Positions 54,212-63,703 of a DNA stretch of 64,000 nucleotides are shown here, one piece after another. How positions within the stretch are numbered: the first letter of the stretch is position 1; each line of letters begins with the position of its first letter. The position numbers and the translations under genes are program-made. Under the pieces are notes generated by a model. The model made no database searches and was not told where the DNA came from. It saw only the letters and a list, made by a program, of their open reading frames with translations. Origin of the DNA: Oscillospiraceae bacterium (GTDB lineage Bacteria > Bacillota > Clostridia > Oscillospirales > Oscillospiraceae); contig JAETQF010000001.1 of the NCBI GenBank assembly GCA_021770845.1, forward strand, positions 124,001-188,000. The letters are read 5' to 3'.

Positions 54212-55633
54212 ATGGGCGGATTTTTCGGCGCGATCTCCAGGCGCGATGTAACCCTTGATATCTTTTTCGGCGTGGACTACCACTCCCACCTGGGCACCCG
54301 CAGGGGCGGCATGATCCTCTACGATGAGCAGGACGGCTTCCAGCGGCAGATCCACTCCATTGAAAACACCCCCTTCCGCACCAAATTCGAGAAGGATCTC
54401 CACGAGTTCCACGGCTGCGCCGGCATCGGCTGCATCAGCGACACCGACCCCCAGCCCCTGCTGGTGCGCTCCCACCTGGGGCTGTACGCCATCTCCACCG
54501 TGGGCATCATCAACAACGCCGAGGAGCTGGTGGAGGACTACTTCAACGGCCACGCCCGGCAGTTTATGGCCATGAGCTCCGGCAAGGTCAACTCCACCGA
54601 GCTCACCGCCGCCCTCATCAACCAGAAGGACACCCTGGTGGAGGGCATCCGGTACGCCCAGGAGGCCATCGACGGCTCGTCCACCATCCTCATCCTTACC
54701 CCCGACGGCATCGTAGCCGCCCGGGATCGGCTGGGCCGCCTGCCGGTGCTCATCGGCAAAAACAGCGAGGGCTGCTGCGTGTCCTTTGAGTCCTTCGCCT
54801 GCACCAAGCTGGGCTATGAGAACGCCTACGAGCTGGGCCCCGGGGAGATCGTGCGCCTCACCGCCGAGGGCTTTGAGACCCTGGCCCCCGCCGGGGACAA
54901 GATGCGGATCTGCGCCTTTTTGTGGACGTACTACGGCTATCCCAACTCCAACTACGAGGGGAAGAACGTGGAGGTCATGCGCTGCCGCAACGGCGAGATC
55001 ATGGCACGCTGGGAAAAGGAGCGGGGCTCCCTGCCCGACGTGGACTGGGTGGCCGGGGTGCCCGACTCCGGCGTACCCCACGCCATCGGCTACGCCAACG
55101 CCAGCGGCAAGCCCTTTGCCCGGCCCTTTGTGAAGTATACCCCCACCTGGCCCCGCTCCTTCATGCCCGCCAGCCAGGCGGTGCGGGAGCAGGTAGCCAA
55201 GATGAAGCAGATCCCCGTCCCCGAGCTGATCCAGGGCAGAAAGCTGCTCTTTGTGGACGACTCCATCGTCCGGGGCACCCAGCTGCGGGAGACGGTGGAG
55301 TTCCTCTACGGCGCGGGGGCCAAGGAGGTGCATATGCGCTCCGCCTGCCCCCCCATCATGTACGGCTGCAAGTACCTGAATTTCTCCCGGAGCAATTCCT
55401 CCATGGAGCTGCTGGCCCGGAAAACCGTCCAGGAGCTGGAGGGGGACGAGGGACAGCGGCATTTGGAGGAGTACGCCGACTCCAGTACGGAGCGGGGCCA
55501 ATGCCTGCTGAAGTCCATCTGTGAGAAGCTGGGCTTCGACTCCCTGGGCTACCAGTCGCTGGACGGCCTGCTGGAGGCCATCGGCATCGACCGGGACAAG
55601 GTGTGCACCTATTGCTGGACGGGGAAGGAATAA
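54212..55633 (+). CDS. purF: Amidophosphoribosyltransferase-like protein without N-terminal Cys
   Basis: 473 residues. The C-terminal phosphoribosyltransferase domain has LLFVDDSIVRGTQLRETV, the PRPP motif, intact. The N-terminal Ntn domain begins MGGFFGAISRRD where canonical PurF has Cys as the first mature residue (CGVFG). Therefore the glutamine-hydrolysing nucleophile is missing. Other features of the glutaminase domain (YHSHLGTRRGGM, GLYAISTVGIINN) remain. Related Clostridial sequences share this start as far as I recall. The ammonia source is unclear. Cys residues near the C-terminus (CTYCW) may serve a metal cluster. Confidence 0.88.
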   Translation: MGGFFGAISRRDVTLDIFFGVDYHSHLGTRRGGMILYDEQDGFQRQIHSIENTPFRTKFEKDLHEFHGCAGIGCISDTDPQPLLVRSHLGLYAISTVGIINNAEELVEDYFNGHARQFMAMSSGKVNSTELTAALINQKDTLVEGIRYAQEAIDGSSTILILTPDGIVAARDRLGRLPVLIGKNSEGCCVSFESFACTKLGYENAYELGPGEIVRLTAEGFETLAPAGDKMRICAFLWTYYGYPNSNYEGKNVEVMRCRNGEIMARWEKERGSLPDVDWVAGVPDSGVPHAIGYANASGKPFARPFVKYTPTWPRSFMPASQAVREQVAKMKQIPVPELIQGRKLLFVDDSIVRGTQLRETVEFLYGAGAKEVHMRSACPPIMYGCKYLNFSRSNSSMELLARKTVQELEGDEGQRHLEEYADSSTERGQCLLKSICEKLGFDSLGYQSLDGLLEAIGIDRDKVCTYCWTGKE

Positions 55634-55661
55634 CCCCTTACAACATTTTCGGAGGTTCAAT

Positions 55662-56705
55662 ATGGAAAATTCCCATTCCGCATCCTACGCCGCCGCCGGG
55701 GTGGACGTCACCGCCGGCTATGAGGCGGTGCGGCGCATCAAGCCCATGGTGGAATCCACCTACATCCCTGGGGTGATGGGCACCCTGGGGGGCTTCGGCG
55801 GTATGTTCGCCCCCGATCTCACCGGGATGAAGAAGCCGGTGCTGGTGTCCGGCACCGACGGGGTGGGCACCAAGCTGAAGATCGCCTTTTTGATGGACAA
55901 GCACGACACCGTGGGCATCGACTGCGTGGCCATGTGCGTCAACGACATCATCTGCGGCGGGGCCGCCCCCCTGTTCTTCCTGGACTACATCGCCTGCGGC
56001 AAAAACGAGCCCGGGCGCATCGCCCAGATCGTGGAAGGCATCACTGAGGGCTGCCGCCAGGCGGAGTGCGCCCTGGTGGGCGGCGAGACCGCCGAAATGC
56101 CCGGCTTCTACCCGGTGGACGAGTACGACCTGGCGGGCTTCTCCGTGGGGCTGGTGGACGAGGAGAGGATCATCGACGGCAAAAAGCTGGCCCAGGGGGA
56201 CGCGCTCCTCGGGCTGGCCTCCTCCGGCGTCCACTCTAACGGCTTCTCCCTGGTGCGCAAGGTGCTCCACATTGAGCACGCCGACCTCCACACTCCCCTG
56301 GACGAGCTGGGAGGGCGGGGGCTGGGCGAAACGCTGCTCACTCCCACCAGGATCTATGTCAAGGCGGTGAAGGCCCTGCTGGCCGCCGGAATTGACATTC
56401 ACGCCGTCAGCCACATCACCGGCGGCGGCTTCTATGAGAACGTGCCCCGGATGATGACGGACGGGCTCACCGCCCGGATCCAGCTGGATACCTTCCCCTG
56501 TCCGGCCATATTCGGCCTCATCCAGCGCATGGGGAACATCCCGGAGCGGGATATGTACAACACCTTCAACATGGGCATCGGCATGGTGCTGGCAATTCCC
56601 GAGGCCCAGGCGGATCAGGCCCTGTCCCTCCTGAAGGGCGCGGGCGAGGAGGCCTACCGGATCGGCGAGGTGATCCCCGGCGACGGAGGCGTGGAGCTGG
56701 TATGA
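55662..56705 (+). CDS. purM: Phosphoribosylformylglycinamidine cyclo-ligase
   Basis: 347 residues from ATG 55662 with GGAGG. Motifs: GTDGVGTKLKIA, DCVAMCVNDI, LVGGETAEMPGFY and ITGGGFYENVPR. It makes AIR from FGAM. purL, the enzyme before it, is not in this window. Confidence 0.95.
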   Translation: MENSHSASYAAAGVDVTAGYEAVRRIKPMVESTYIPGVMGTLGGFGGMFAPDLTGMKKPVLVSGTDGVGTKLKIAFLMDKHDTVGIDCVAMCVNDIICGGAAPLFFLDYIACGKNEPGRIAQIVEGITEGCRQAECALVGGETAEMPGFYPVDEYDLAGFSVGLVDEERIIDGKKLAQGDALLGLASSGVHSNGFSLVRKVLHIEHADLHTPLDELGGRGLGETLLTPTRIYVKAVKALLAAGIDIHAVSHITGGGFYENVPRMMTDGLTARIQLDTFPCPAIFGLIQRMGNIPERDMYNTFNMGIGMVLAIPEAQADQALSLLKGAGEEAYRIGEVIPGDGGVELV

Positions 56706-57364
56706 GCGTCAAGCGCATCGCCGTGCTGGTGTCCGGCGGGGGCACCAACCTCCAGGCCCTCATCGACGCCCAGGCCCGGGGGGAGATCGTCAACGGGGAG
56801 ATCGCCGCCGTCATCGCCTCCAAGCCCGGGGCCTATGCCCTGGAGCGGGCCGCCAAGGCGGGCATACCCGGCTATGTGGTGGCCCGGAAGGACTACGCCA
56901 GCAATCAGGCCATGACCATTGCCCTGGTGGACAAGCTGAAGTCGCTGGACATCGACCTGGTGGTGCTGGCGGGGTTCATGGTGATTCTCACCGGGGAAAT
57001 GGTGAGCGCCTACCCCAACGCCATTTTAAACGTCCACCCCGCCCTCATCCCCTCCTTCTGCGGGGAGGGGTACTACGGCCTCCACGTCCATGAGCGGGCG
57101 CTGGAGTATGGGGTCAAGGTGTCCGGCGCCACCGTCCACTTTGTCAGCGAGGAGTGCGACGGCGGGCCCATCGTGCTGCAAAAGGCGGTGGCGGTGGAGG
57201 AGGGCGACACCCCAGAGACCCTCCAGCGCCGGATCATGGAGCAGGCGGAATGGGTGATTCTGCCCCGGGCCGTCTCCCTGTTCTGCCAGGGGCGCCTGAA
57301 GGTGGAGGGCCGGATCGTCCGAATTTTGAAGCCGCTGAATTTATCAAAGGAGTGTCTGCAATGA
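56702..57364 (+). CDS. purN: Phosphoribosylglycinamide formyltransferase
   Basis: 220 residues, 4-bp overlap with purM. VSGGGTNLQALID, the catalytic NVHPALIPSF (Asn-His), and an Asp in SEECDGGPIV. Formyl-THF-dependent step to FGAR. Confidence 0.95.
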   Translation: MSVKRIAVLVSGGGTNLQALIDAQARGEIVNGEIAAVIASKPGAYALERAAKAGIPGYVVARKDYASNQAMTIALVDKLKSLDIDLVVLAGFMVILTGEMVSAYPNAILNVHPALIPSFCGEGYYGLHVHERALEYGVKVSGATVHFVSEECDGGPIVLQKAVAVEEGDTPETLQRRIMEQAEWVILPRAVSLFCQGRLKVEGRIVRILKPLNLSKECLQ

Positions 57365-58071
57365 TCAACATCACCGAGTATTTACAGAATAACCCCTACC
57401 CCGGCCGGGGCATTATGATCGGCCGCTCCGCTGACAACAAGTACGCCGTCATCGCCTACTTCATCATGGGCCGCAGCGAGAACAGCCGCAACCGGATCTT
57501 CGAGGAGACGGAGGACGGCATCCGCACCAAGGCCTTTGACGAGTCCAAGATGACCGACCCCTCCCTCATCATCTACCACCCCGTGCGGAAGATGGAAAAC
57601 GGCCTGACCATCGTCACCAACGGCGACCAGACCGACACCATCCGGGACAATGTTTTAGCGGGCCACTGCTACCGCCACGCCCTGAACACCCGCACCTTTG
57701 AGCCGGACGGCCCCAACTACACCCCCCGGATCTCCGGCGTGGTGAAGCCCAACGGGGCCTACGACCTGTCCATCCTCAAGAGCCTGGACGGCGACCCCTC
57801 CTGCGCCTGCCGGTATTTCTATGAGTACTCTGACCCCAAGGCCGGGATGGGCCACTTCATCCACACCTACGAGGGGGACGGCAGCCCCCTGCCCTCCTTC
57901 GAGGGGGAGCCCAGGCGGGTGGCCGTCACCGCCCCCGACGCGGAGACGCTGGCGGAGGAGCTGTGGCTTGCGCTGAACGAGGACAACAAGGTGTCGCTGT
58001 TCGTGCGGTATATCGACCTGGCCACCGGAGAGGACGAGACGTCCATCATCAACAAGCACTGGGAGGTATAA
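57361..58071 (+). CDS. IMP cyclohydrolase, PurO family
   Basis: 236 residues, begins inside the purN stop, with AAAGGAG upstream. PurO-like: YPGRGIMIGRSADNKYAVIAYFIMGRSENSRNR near the N-terminus and GDQTDTIRDN. This family, first known from archaea, closes the IMP ring in place of the N-terminal half of PurH. The neighbour supplies the other half. Confidence 0.88.
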   Translation: MINITEYLQNNPYPGRGIMIGRSADNKYAVIAYFIMGRSENSRNRIFEETEDGIRTKAFDESKMTDPSLIIYHPVRKMENGLTIVTNGDQTDTIRDNVLAGHCYRHALNTRTFEPDGPNYTPRISGVVKPNGAYDLSILKSLDGDPSCACRYFYEYSDPKAGMGHFIHTYEGDGSPLPSFEGEPRRVAVTAPDAETLAEELWLALNEDNKVSLFVRYIDLATGEDETSIINKHWEV

Positions 58072-58073
58072 AT

Positions 58074-59249
58074 ATGACCGAACTGGAACTGAAATACGGC
58101 TGCAACCCCAACCAGAAGCCCGCCCGCATCTTCATGAAAGGGGACACAGACCTCCCCCTCACCGTCCTCAACGGCAAGCCCGGCTACATCAACTTCATGG
58201 ACGCGCTGAACTCCTGGCAGCTGGTGAAGGCGCTGAAGGCCGCCACCGGCCTGCCCGCCGCCGCCTCCTTCAAGCACGTCTCCCCCGCCGGGGCCGCCCT
58301 GGGCCTGCCCCTCACCGACGTGGAGCGGCAGATCTACTTCGCCCCCCAGGGCGAGCTGTCCCCCATCGCCTGCGCCTACATCCGGGCCCGTGGGGCCGAC
58401 CGGCTGTGCTCCTACGGCGACTGGGCGGCGCTGTCCGACACCTGTGACGCCGACACCGCCCGCTATTTGGCCCTGGAGGTATCCGACGGCGTTATCGCCC
58501 CGGGCTACACAGACGAGGCGCTGGCCATCCTGAAAACCAAGCGCAAGGGCGGCTATAACGTGGTGCAGATCGACCCGGACTATGCCCCCGATCCCGTGGA
58601 GCGCCGGAGCATCTTCGGCATCGTCTTTGAGCAGGGCTACAACGATCTGGCCATCGACGAGAAGCTGCTGGAGAACATCGTCACCGCCAACAAGGAGCTG
58701 CCCCAGGCGGCCAAGCATGACATGATCCTCTCCCTCATCACGCTGAAGTACACCCAGTCCAACTCGGTGTGCTACGTGAAGGACGGCATGACCATCGGCG
58801 TGGGCGCGGGCCAGCAGAGCCGGATCCACTGCACGAGGCTGGCCGGGAACAAGGCGGACACCTGGTGGCTGCGGCAGCACCCGAAGGTGCTGGGCCTTCA
58901 GTTCGTGGACGGCATCCGCCGCCCCGACCGGGACAACGCCATCGACATCTACATCTCCGACGAGCACGACGACGTGCTGGCCGACGGCGTGTGGCAGAGC
59001 ACCTTCCAGGTGCGCCCCGAGGTGCTCACCGAGGCGGAGAAAAAGGAGTGGATCGCCAGGCAGTCCGGGGTGACGGTGGGCTCCGACGCCTTCTTCCCCT
59101 TCGGGGACAACGTGGAGCGGGCCTTCAAGTCGGGCGTGAAGTATATCGCCCAGCCCGGCGGCTCCATCCGGGACGACCACGTCATCGCCACCGCCGACAA
59201 GCATGATATGGTGATGGCGTTTACCGGGATTCGGCTGTTCCACCATTAA
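58074..59249 (+). CDS. AICAR transformylase, single domain (PurH C-terminal type)
   Basis: 391 residues without the cyclohydrolase domain of PurH. Key segments: LKYGCNPNQKPA, SFKHVSPAGAA (Lys-His catalytic pair), YTQSNSVCYVKDGMTIGVGAGQQSR and DAFFPFGDNVERA. It formylates AICAR. With the PurO-like protein it replaces bifunctional PurH. Start 3 bp after its partner. Confidence 0.92.
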   Translation: MTELELKYGCNPNQKPARIFMKGDTDLPLTVLNGKPGYINFMDALNSWQLVKALKAATGLPAAASFKHVSPAGAALGLPLTDVERQIYFAPQGELSPIACAYIRARGADRLCSYGDWAALSDTCDADTARYLALEVSDGVIAPGYTDEALAILKTKRKGGYNVVQIDPDYAPDPVERRSIFGIVFEQGYNDLAIDEKLLENIVTANKELPQAAKHDMILSLITLKYTQSNSVCYVKDGMTIGVGAGQQSRIHCTRLAGNKADTWWLRQHPKVLGLQFVDGIRRPDRDNAIDIYISDEHDDVLADGVWQSTFQVRPEVLTEAEKKEWIARQSGVTVGSDAFFPFGDNVERAFKSGVKYIAQPGGSIRDDHVIATADKHDMVMAFTGIRLFHH

Positions 59250-59260
59250 GGTCAAGGGCC

Positions 59261-59320
59261 TTCTTCTTTTTCTTGAAAGAAAAAGAAGAAGCAAGAAAAA
59301 GAACTTGAAGCTGCTTTGAC
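59261..59320. repeat. TTCAAG/CTTTTTCT dispersed repeat, copy 2 (reverse)
   Basis: Starts 12 bp after the transformylase stop. It has a CTTCTTCTTTTTCTT stem and reads GCTTCAAGTTCTTTTT on the minus strand, like copies 1 and 3. Confidence 0.7.
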
Positions 59321-59339
59321 TTACGGTCAGGAGGTTTTT

Positions 59340-60596
59340 ATGAGGGTTTTAGTGGTTGGATCCGGTGGCAGAGAGCACGCCATCTGCTGGAAATTAAAAC
59401 AGTCCCCCAAGGTGACGGAGCTGTTCTGCGCCCCGGGCAACGCGGGCATCGCCCAGATCGCCCAGTACGTGGGCGTGAAGGCCACCGACGTGGACGGCAT
59501 GGTAAAGTGGGCAAAGGAAAACGCCATGGATTTTGTGGTGGTGGCCCCAGACGATCCCCTGGCCTTGGGCATGGTGGACGCCCTGGAGGAGGCAGGCATC
59601 CCCGCCTTCGGCCCTCGGGCCAACGCCGCCGTCATTGAGGCCAGCAAGGCGTTCTCCAAAGAGCTGATGAAGAATTACCACATCCCCACTGCAAAGTATG
59701 AAACCTTTACAGATTTGGACAAGGCCCTGGCCTACATCGAGGAGCAGGGCGCGCCCATCGTGGTGAAGGCGGACGGGCTGGCCCTGGGCAAGGGCGTGGT
59801 GGTGGCCGCCACCGTGGAGGAGGCCAAGACCGCCGCCCGGGAGATGATGGAGGGCAAAAAGTTCGGTGAATCCGGCTCCACGGTGGTGATTGAGGAGTGC
59901 ATGACCGGCCCGGAGGTGACGGTGCTGGCCTTCGCCGACGGCGAGCACGTGTCCACCATGCCCGCCAGCCAGGATCACAAGCGGGCCTACGACGGCAACC
60001 GGGGCCCCAACACCGGCGGTATGGGGGCCATCTCCCCCCCGCCCCAGTACACGCCCGAGGTGGCCCGGCGGTGCATGGACGAGATCTTTCTGCCCACCAT
60101 CGCCGCGCTCAAGGCGGAGGGCCGGCCCTTCCACGGCGTTCTCTACTTCGGCCTGATGCTCACTCCGGACGGCCCCAAAGTGGTGGAGTACAACGCCCGG
60201 TTTGGCGACCCCGAGTGTCAGGCGGTGCTGTCCCTGCTGGACAGCGACCTGATGGAGATCTTCCTCGCCTGCCGGGAGGGTACGCTGGACAAGCTGAACA
60301 TCCGCTGGAAGGACAAGGCCGCCTGCTGTCTGGTGCTGGCCTCCGGGGGCTACCCGCTGGACTACAAAAAGGGCTATCCCATCTCCGGGCTGGAGGAGGC
60401 GGCGAAATCCGCTGTGGTGTTCCACGCCGGCACCGCCGAACAGGACGGGCAGATCGTCACCAACGGCGGGCGGGTGCTGGGGGTCACCGCCCTGGGCGAT
60501 ACCCTGGAGCAGGCCATCGGCAACGCCTACGCCGCCGCAAAGCCTATTTCCTTTACAGATATGCATTTCCGTACAGATATCGGCCGTGCCTTCTGA
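59340..60596 (+). CDS. purD: Phosphoribosylamine--glycine ligase
   Basis: 418 residues, ATP-grasp fold. GSGGREHAICWKL, KADGLALGKGVVVA, and RGPNTGGMGAISP. It makes GAR. Last gene of the operon, with a terminator 14 bp after the stop. Confidence 0.95.
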   Translation: MRVLVVGSGGREHAICWKLKQSPKVTELFCAPGNAGIAQIAQYVGVKATDVDGMVKWAKENAMDFVVVAPDDPLALGMVDALEEAGIPAFGPRANAAVIEASKAFSKELMKNYHIPTAKYETFTDLDKALAYIEEQGAPIVVKADGLALGKGVVVAATVEEAKTAAREMMEGKKFGESGSTVVIEECMTGPEVTVLAFADGEHVSTMPASQDHKRAYDGNRGPNTGGMGAISPPPQYTPEVARRCMDEIFLPTIAALKAEGRPFHGVLYFGLMLTPDGPKVVEYNARFGDPECQAVLSLLDSDLMEIFLACREGTLDKLNIRWKDKAACCLVLASGGYPLDYKKGYPISGLEEAAKSAVVFHAGTAEQDGQIVTNGGRVLGVTALGDTLEQAIGNAYAAAKPISFTDMHFRTDIGRAF

Positions 60597-60609
60597 ATTA
60601 TGCCCATGG

Positions 60610-60643
60610 AAAAGCGCCCCGTCCACTTGGACGGGGCGCTTTT
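60610..60643. terminator. Bidirectional terminator of the pur operon
   Basis: A 16-bp perfect stem with CTT loop (GCGCCCCGTCCA with TGGACGGGGCGC core); A and T runs on the two sides serve both directions. Confidence 0.9.
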
Positions 60644-60644
60644 G

Positions 60645-61214
60645 TCACGCGGCCTCCTCCCGGAAGCACCGCCGGAGCTGGAACAGATTCCACATGATCA
60701 TCAGGGACACCACACAGACCAGCACCGCCAGCGCCAGCACCAGCCAATTCCCCCACTCCCCCGGGATGGGCAGCGCCGTCAGCAGGGACAGGATGGTGAC
60801 CAGCACCACATCCTCCGTCCTGTGGCGGCGGATCCGCCTGTCCAAATCGCTTTCCTCCGGCTGATAGGTCTCCGCGATGGCCGCCAGGTCGGTGAGCAGC
60901 TGGAACTCAAAGTACAGCCGCGCCGCCGATACCAGCAGATCCAGGAACAAAATGTGCCCGTCCACATCGCCGCCGCCCCAGGACAGCAGCCAGTCCAGCC
61001 CGCTCCACCCCGCCAGCAGCCAGCCCAAGGGCCGCAGCAGGGCCAGATCCCGCCGCTCCCCGGACAGCTTCCCGATGGCGGATAACAGGAGCAGGAAGCC
61101 CACAAAACGGGGTATGACGCTTACCGTGCCGAAATTCACGTCAAAATTCAGGAAGAAATACCCCCAGGCGGCGTGGGACAGGCCGGTATACAGGGTTTCA
61201 CGCTCAAGGCTCAA
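60645..61214 (-). CDS. Uncharacterised membrane protein
   Basis: 189 residues with about four membrane helices (VIPRFVGFLLLLSAIG, LLVSAARLYFEFQLL, VVLVTILSLLTALPI, NWLVLALAVLVCVVSLMIMW). It overlaps the M56 gene by 11 bp, so both are translated together. No family recognised. It may be a partner or target of the sensor. Confidence 0.75.
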   Translation of the reverse strand: MSLERETLYTGLSHAAWGYFFLNFDVNFGTVSVIPRFVGFLLLLSAIGKLSGERRDLALLRPLGWLLAGWSGLDWLLSWGGGDVDGHILFLDLLVSAARLYFEFQLLTDLAAIAETYQPEESDLDRRIRRHRTEDVVLVTILSLLTALPIPGEWGNWLVLALAVLVCVVSLMIMWNLFQLRRCFREEAA

Positions 61215-63207
61215 TCCACTCGCCCCCTTCCACAGGCAGGAGGGTCAGCTCCGCCACAGGTTCGCCGTTGAGGTAGAACATTGCCCGGTAGGCCGCTGGG
61301 GCCAGATATGCCCCATCCGCGCCCCAATCCATGCCGCGGCCTCCGCCGGAGAGAAACACCGTGTCCTCCCAGCCGCTCTCCAGCACGCGGTTGCCAAAGC
61401 TGTTCCCCCAATTGCTGCTCCCGCTGCTGTTGTTGTCCAGATGTTCCGGGGCAATGGGATCCGGTTCCCCGTCCCCCTCCCCATAGACGGGTTTGGCCGC
61501 AAGGCCGACGCTGGTATAGCCGCTCTTTTTGTCCGGGTCGCCGGTATAGGTGGCCCAGAACTGGTAGTGATCATAACCCTCGTCAAACTGGGCATGGGGC
61601 TTGGGCCTGGAGTCAAACGAGGTCATATTCCAAACCCCATTTTTCAAAAACCCACTTCCATTTGCATTTTGCACCTGACTATTGACGGTGGCGGTGCTCT
61701 GCCACTGGCCCTGGATCAGCCAGTCACCGTATCGGGCCTCGTACACCTTACAGGGCAGGCCCAGGTTGCCGCCGTTCCGCTGATCCCCCGGCACCGCGTG
61801 GAGCTTCTCCTGGGGAATCACCACCCAACGCTCCCCCTCCCGCTCCGCCCGGAGCGTCTGTACCGCCAGCCAGCGGGAATATGCCGCATTGTCCCACCCG
61901 ACCCACTCCACGTCATCATTCGGGAGATACTCCAGCGGCAGCACCAGCAGACCCTCCCAGCCGCCATCCCCCTTAGGCGTCAGGCTATAAATCTGGTAGC
62001 CCTCATGGGTACAGGGGCAGCTTCTTACGTCCCCCGCCTGGTTCCACAGCCAGCGGGTATCCCGCTGGTGCTGGTATCCCCCGGCCGCCTGCGCCAGCTC
62101 GTTCTGCTCGGACAGCGGCGCGCACATGGCCCGGTAGGAGATATCCCCCGTGAGCAGGGCCTTGGCGTAGGTGTCAAAGGCACCGGCGTAGGTGGTGCAG
62201 TACGTGGTTCGGGCGGAGGCCATCACCACCGTTGTGTTCTGGACGCCCCATTCGCCGACGCCCTCCGCCCGCGCCCCGATCACCAGCGGGAAAGCCAGCA
62301 CCAGCGCCACGCACACCGACGCCAGCGCCATCCCCGCCGGGTAGCGCTTGAACCGGGCGATGGCCTGGATCCGCCGGGCGATGTTTTTGCCCCCGTTGGC
62401 GGCGGAGGAGGTGCCCGGGGCCCGGGCGTACTTCTCATCCGCCATGGACAGCAGGATCCGGCCGTAGTCCCGGCGCTCCTCCCCCTCCAGCCGCTCCAGC
62501 ACCCGCTGGTCGCACAGGGCCTCCAAATCGTTCCCCGCCCGATCGGCGCACAGCCACAGCAGCGGGTTGCACCAGTGGAGGCACCGCAGCAGCGCGATGA
62601 GCCACCCCCACAGCACATCCTTATAATTAAGGTGGAGCAGCTCGTGGAGGATCACCTTTTCGTCCGTCTCCCTCCCGGCGGGCAGGGCCAGCACGGGCCG
62701 GAACACCCCGCAGATAAAGGCCGTGGGCAGGCCGTCCACCTCCACCGCGGGGCAGGCGGGCAGGCCGTACCGCTCCGCCGCCGCCCTGACCCGTTCGTTC
62801 TGGCCGGGCCGCCCCCGCTTCAGCGCCCGCCGCAGACGGGCATAGGAGATCAGATACCGCGCCAGCAGAGCCGCGGCCCCCGCCAGGTAGAGCAGGTACA
62901 GCCAGTCCGCCGCCGTCCGGGGCGGCGCCAGCCGCGGCAGAGGAACCGGGGCGATGACCCGGGTGAGCGTCCCAAACTGGCCGGTGAGGGCGGACTTCAG
63001 CGCCTCCACCCACATGGGCCAGTTCACCAGCACGTACCGCCCGCCCCACCCCGCCGGGAGGAGCAGCACCAGCGCCAGCACCCCCCAGATCCCGAACTGC
63101 CACCGGGGGGACAGCTTGTCCCGGAACATGGCCTTCACCGCCAGCAGCAGCGCCGCCACCCCGGAGGCCGTCAAGGTCTGCAAAAGAAAAGACCACAAAT
63201 CCGTCAT
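61204..63207 (-). CDS. BlaR1/M56-family sensor metallopeptidase
   Basis: 667 residues from ATG 63207 with GAGGT upstream. N-terminal helices, then the zinc site ILHELLHLNYKD and the further Glu in GNDLEALCDQRVLE. A late helix (MALASVCVALVLAFPLVIG) puts a long extracellular domain of about 370 residues outside. That part lacks the penicillin-binding SxxK box of true BlaR1 as far as visible, so the signal is unknown. It lies beside a BlaI-type repressor that it probably cleaves. Confidence 0.88.
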   Translation of the reverse strand: MTDLWSFLLQTLTASGVAALLLAVKAMFRDKLSPRWQFGIWGVLALVLLLPAGWGGRYVLVNWPMWVEALKSALTGQFGTLTRVIAPVPLPRLAPPRTAADWLYLLYLAGAAALLARYLISYARLRRALKRGRPGQNERVRAAAERYGLPACPAVEVDGLPTAFICGVFRPVLALPAGRETDEKVILHELLHLNYKDVLWGWLIALLRCLHWCNPLLWLCADRAGNDLEALCDQRVLERLEGEERRDYGRILLSMADEKYARAPGTSSAANGGKNIARRIQAIARFKRYPAGMALASVCVALVLAFPLVIGARAEGVGEWGVQNTTVVMASARTTYCTTYAGAFDTYAKALLTGDISYRAMCAPLSEQNELAQAAGGYQHQRDTRWLWNQAGDVRSCPCTHEGYQIYSLTPKGDGGWEGLLVLPLEYLPNDDVEWVGWDNAAYSRWLAVQTLRAEREGERWVVIPQEKLHAVPGDQRNGGNLGLPCKVYEARYGDWLIQGQWQSTATVNSQVQNANGSGFLKNGVWNMTSFDSRPKPHAQFDEGYDHYQFWATYTGDPDKKSGYTSVGLAAKPVYGEGDGEPDPIAPEHLDNNSSGSSNWGNSFGNRVLESGWEDTVFLSGGGRGMDWGADGAYLAPAAYRAMFYLNGEPVAELTLLPVEGGEWIEP

Positions 63208-63274
63208 AATACCATACCTCATGAAATACAAACTGCCGTTACCGGGCAGATACCTTGCGGGTTCCTGCCCCGGC

Positions 63275-63327
63275 CGTCAGCGAATTCAAGTTCTTTTTGG
63301 TTACTTTTTCTTTCAAGAAAAAGTAAC
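63275..63327. repeat. TTCAAG/CTTTTTCT dispersed repeat, copy 3
   Basis: Begins CGTCAGCGAATTCAAG, close to copy 1 (CGTCAGCGAGCTTCAAG), and ends at the blaI stop codon. Stem GTTACTTTTTCTT with AAGAAAAAGTAAC. It separates blaI from the M56 gene and may act as an intra-operon terminator. Confidence 0.75.
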
Positions 63328-63692
63328 TACACCTCCATCTCGTCCAGCAGGCGGCGCAGGGCGTCCCGCTCCTCCCCGCTGATGGGCTTTTCCCGCAGGA
63401 AAGCCGCCACCAAGTCCCCTGTGGCCCCCTGGTACACCTGCCGCAGGAAGCTGTCCCGGGCCTGAGCCCGGCAGTCCTCCCGGCCCAGGGCCGCCCGGTA
63501 GCGCCGGGGACTTTCCTCCCGGTCGATGGACACCAGCCCCTTGGCCTCCATCCGGGTGAGATAGGTGAGCACCGTGTTGCGGCTCCAGCCCGTCTCGCCC
63601 CGCAGGGCCTGGGTCAGCCCGTTCAGGGTGTCCCCGCCGCTCTCCCACAGCGCCCCCAGCACCATCCACTCCTTGTCCGACAGCTTTGTCAT
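63327..63692 (-). CDS. BlaI/MecI-family repressor
   Basis: 121 residues. Winged helix: LSDKEWMVLGALWESGGDTLNGLTQAL and GWSRNTVLTYLTRMEAKGLV. C-terminal dimer part. ATG 63692 after GGAGGGA. Two TACAnnTGTA operators lie in its promoter, so it represses itself. BlaR1-type proteolysis would lift repression. Confidence 0.93.
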   Translation of the reverse strand: MTKLSDKEWMVLGALWESGGDTLNGLTQALRGETGWSRNTVLTYLTRMEAKGLVSIDREESPRRYRAALGREDCRAQARDSFLRQVYQGATGDLVAAFLREKPISGEERDALRRLLDEMEV

Positions 63693-63703
63693 GGCAATCC
63701 CTC

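Noticed and set aside
60877-63465. 862-codon plus-strand ORF opposite the M56 gene
   Set aside because: Low-complexity antisense shadow; the minus-strand gene has complete motifs.
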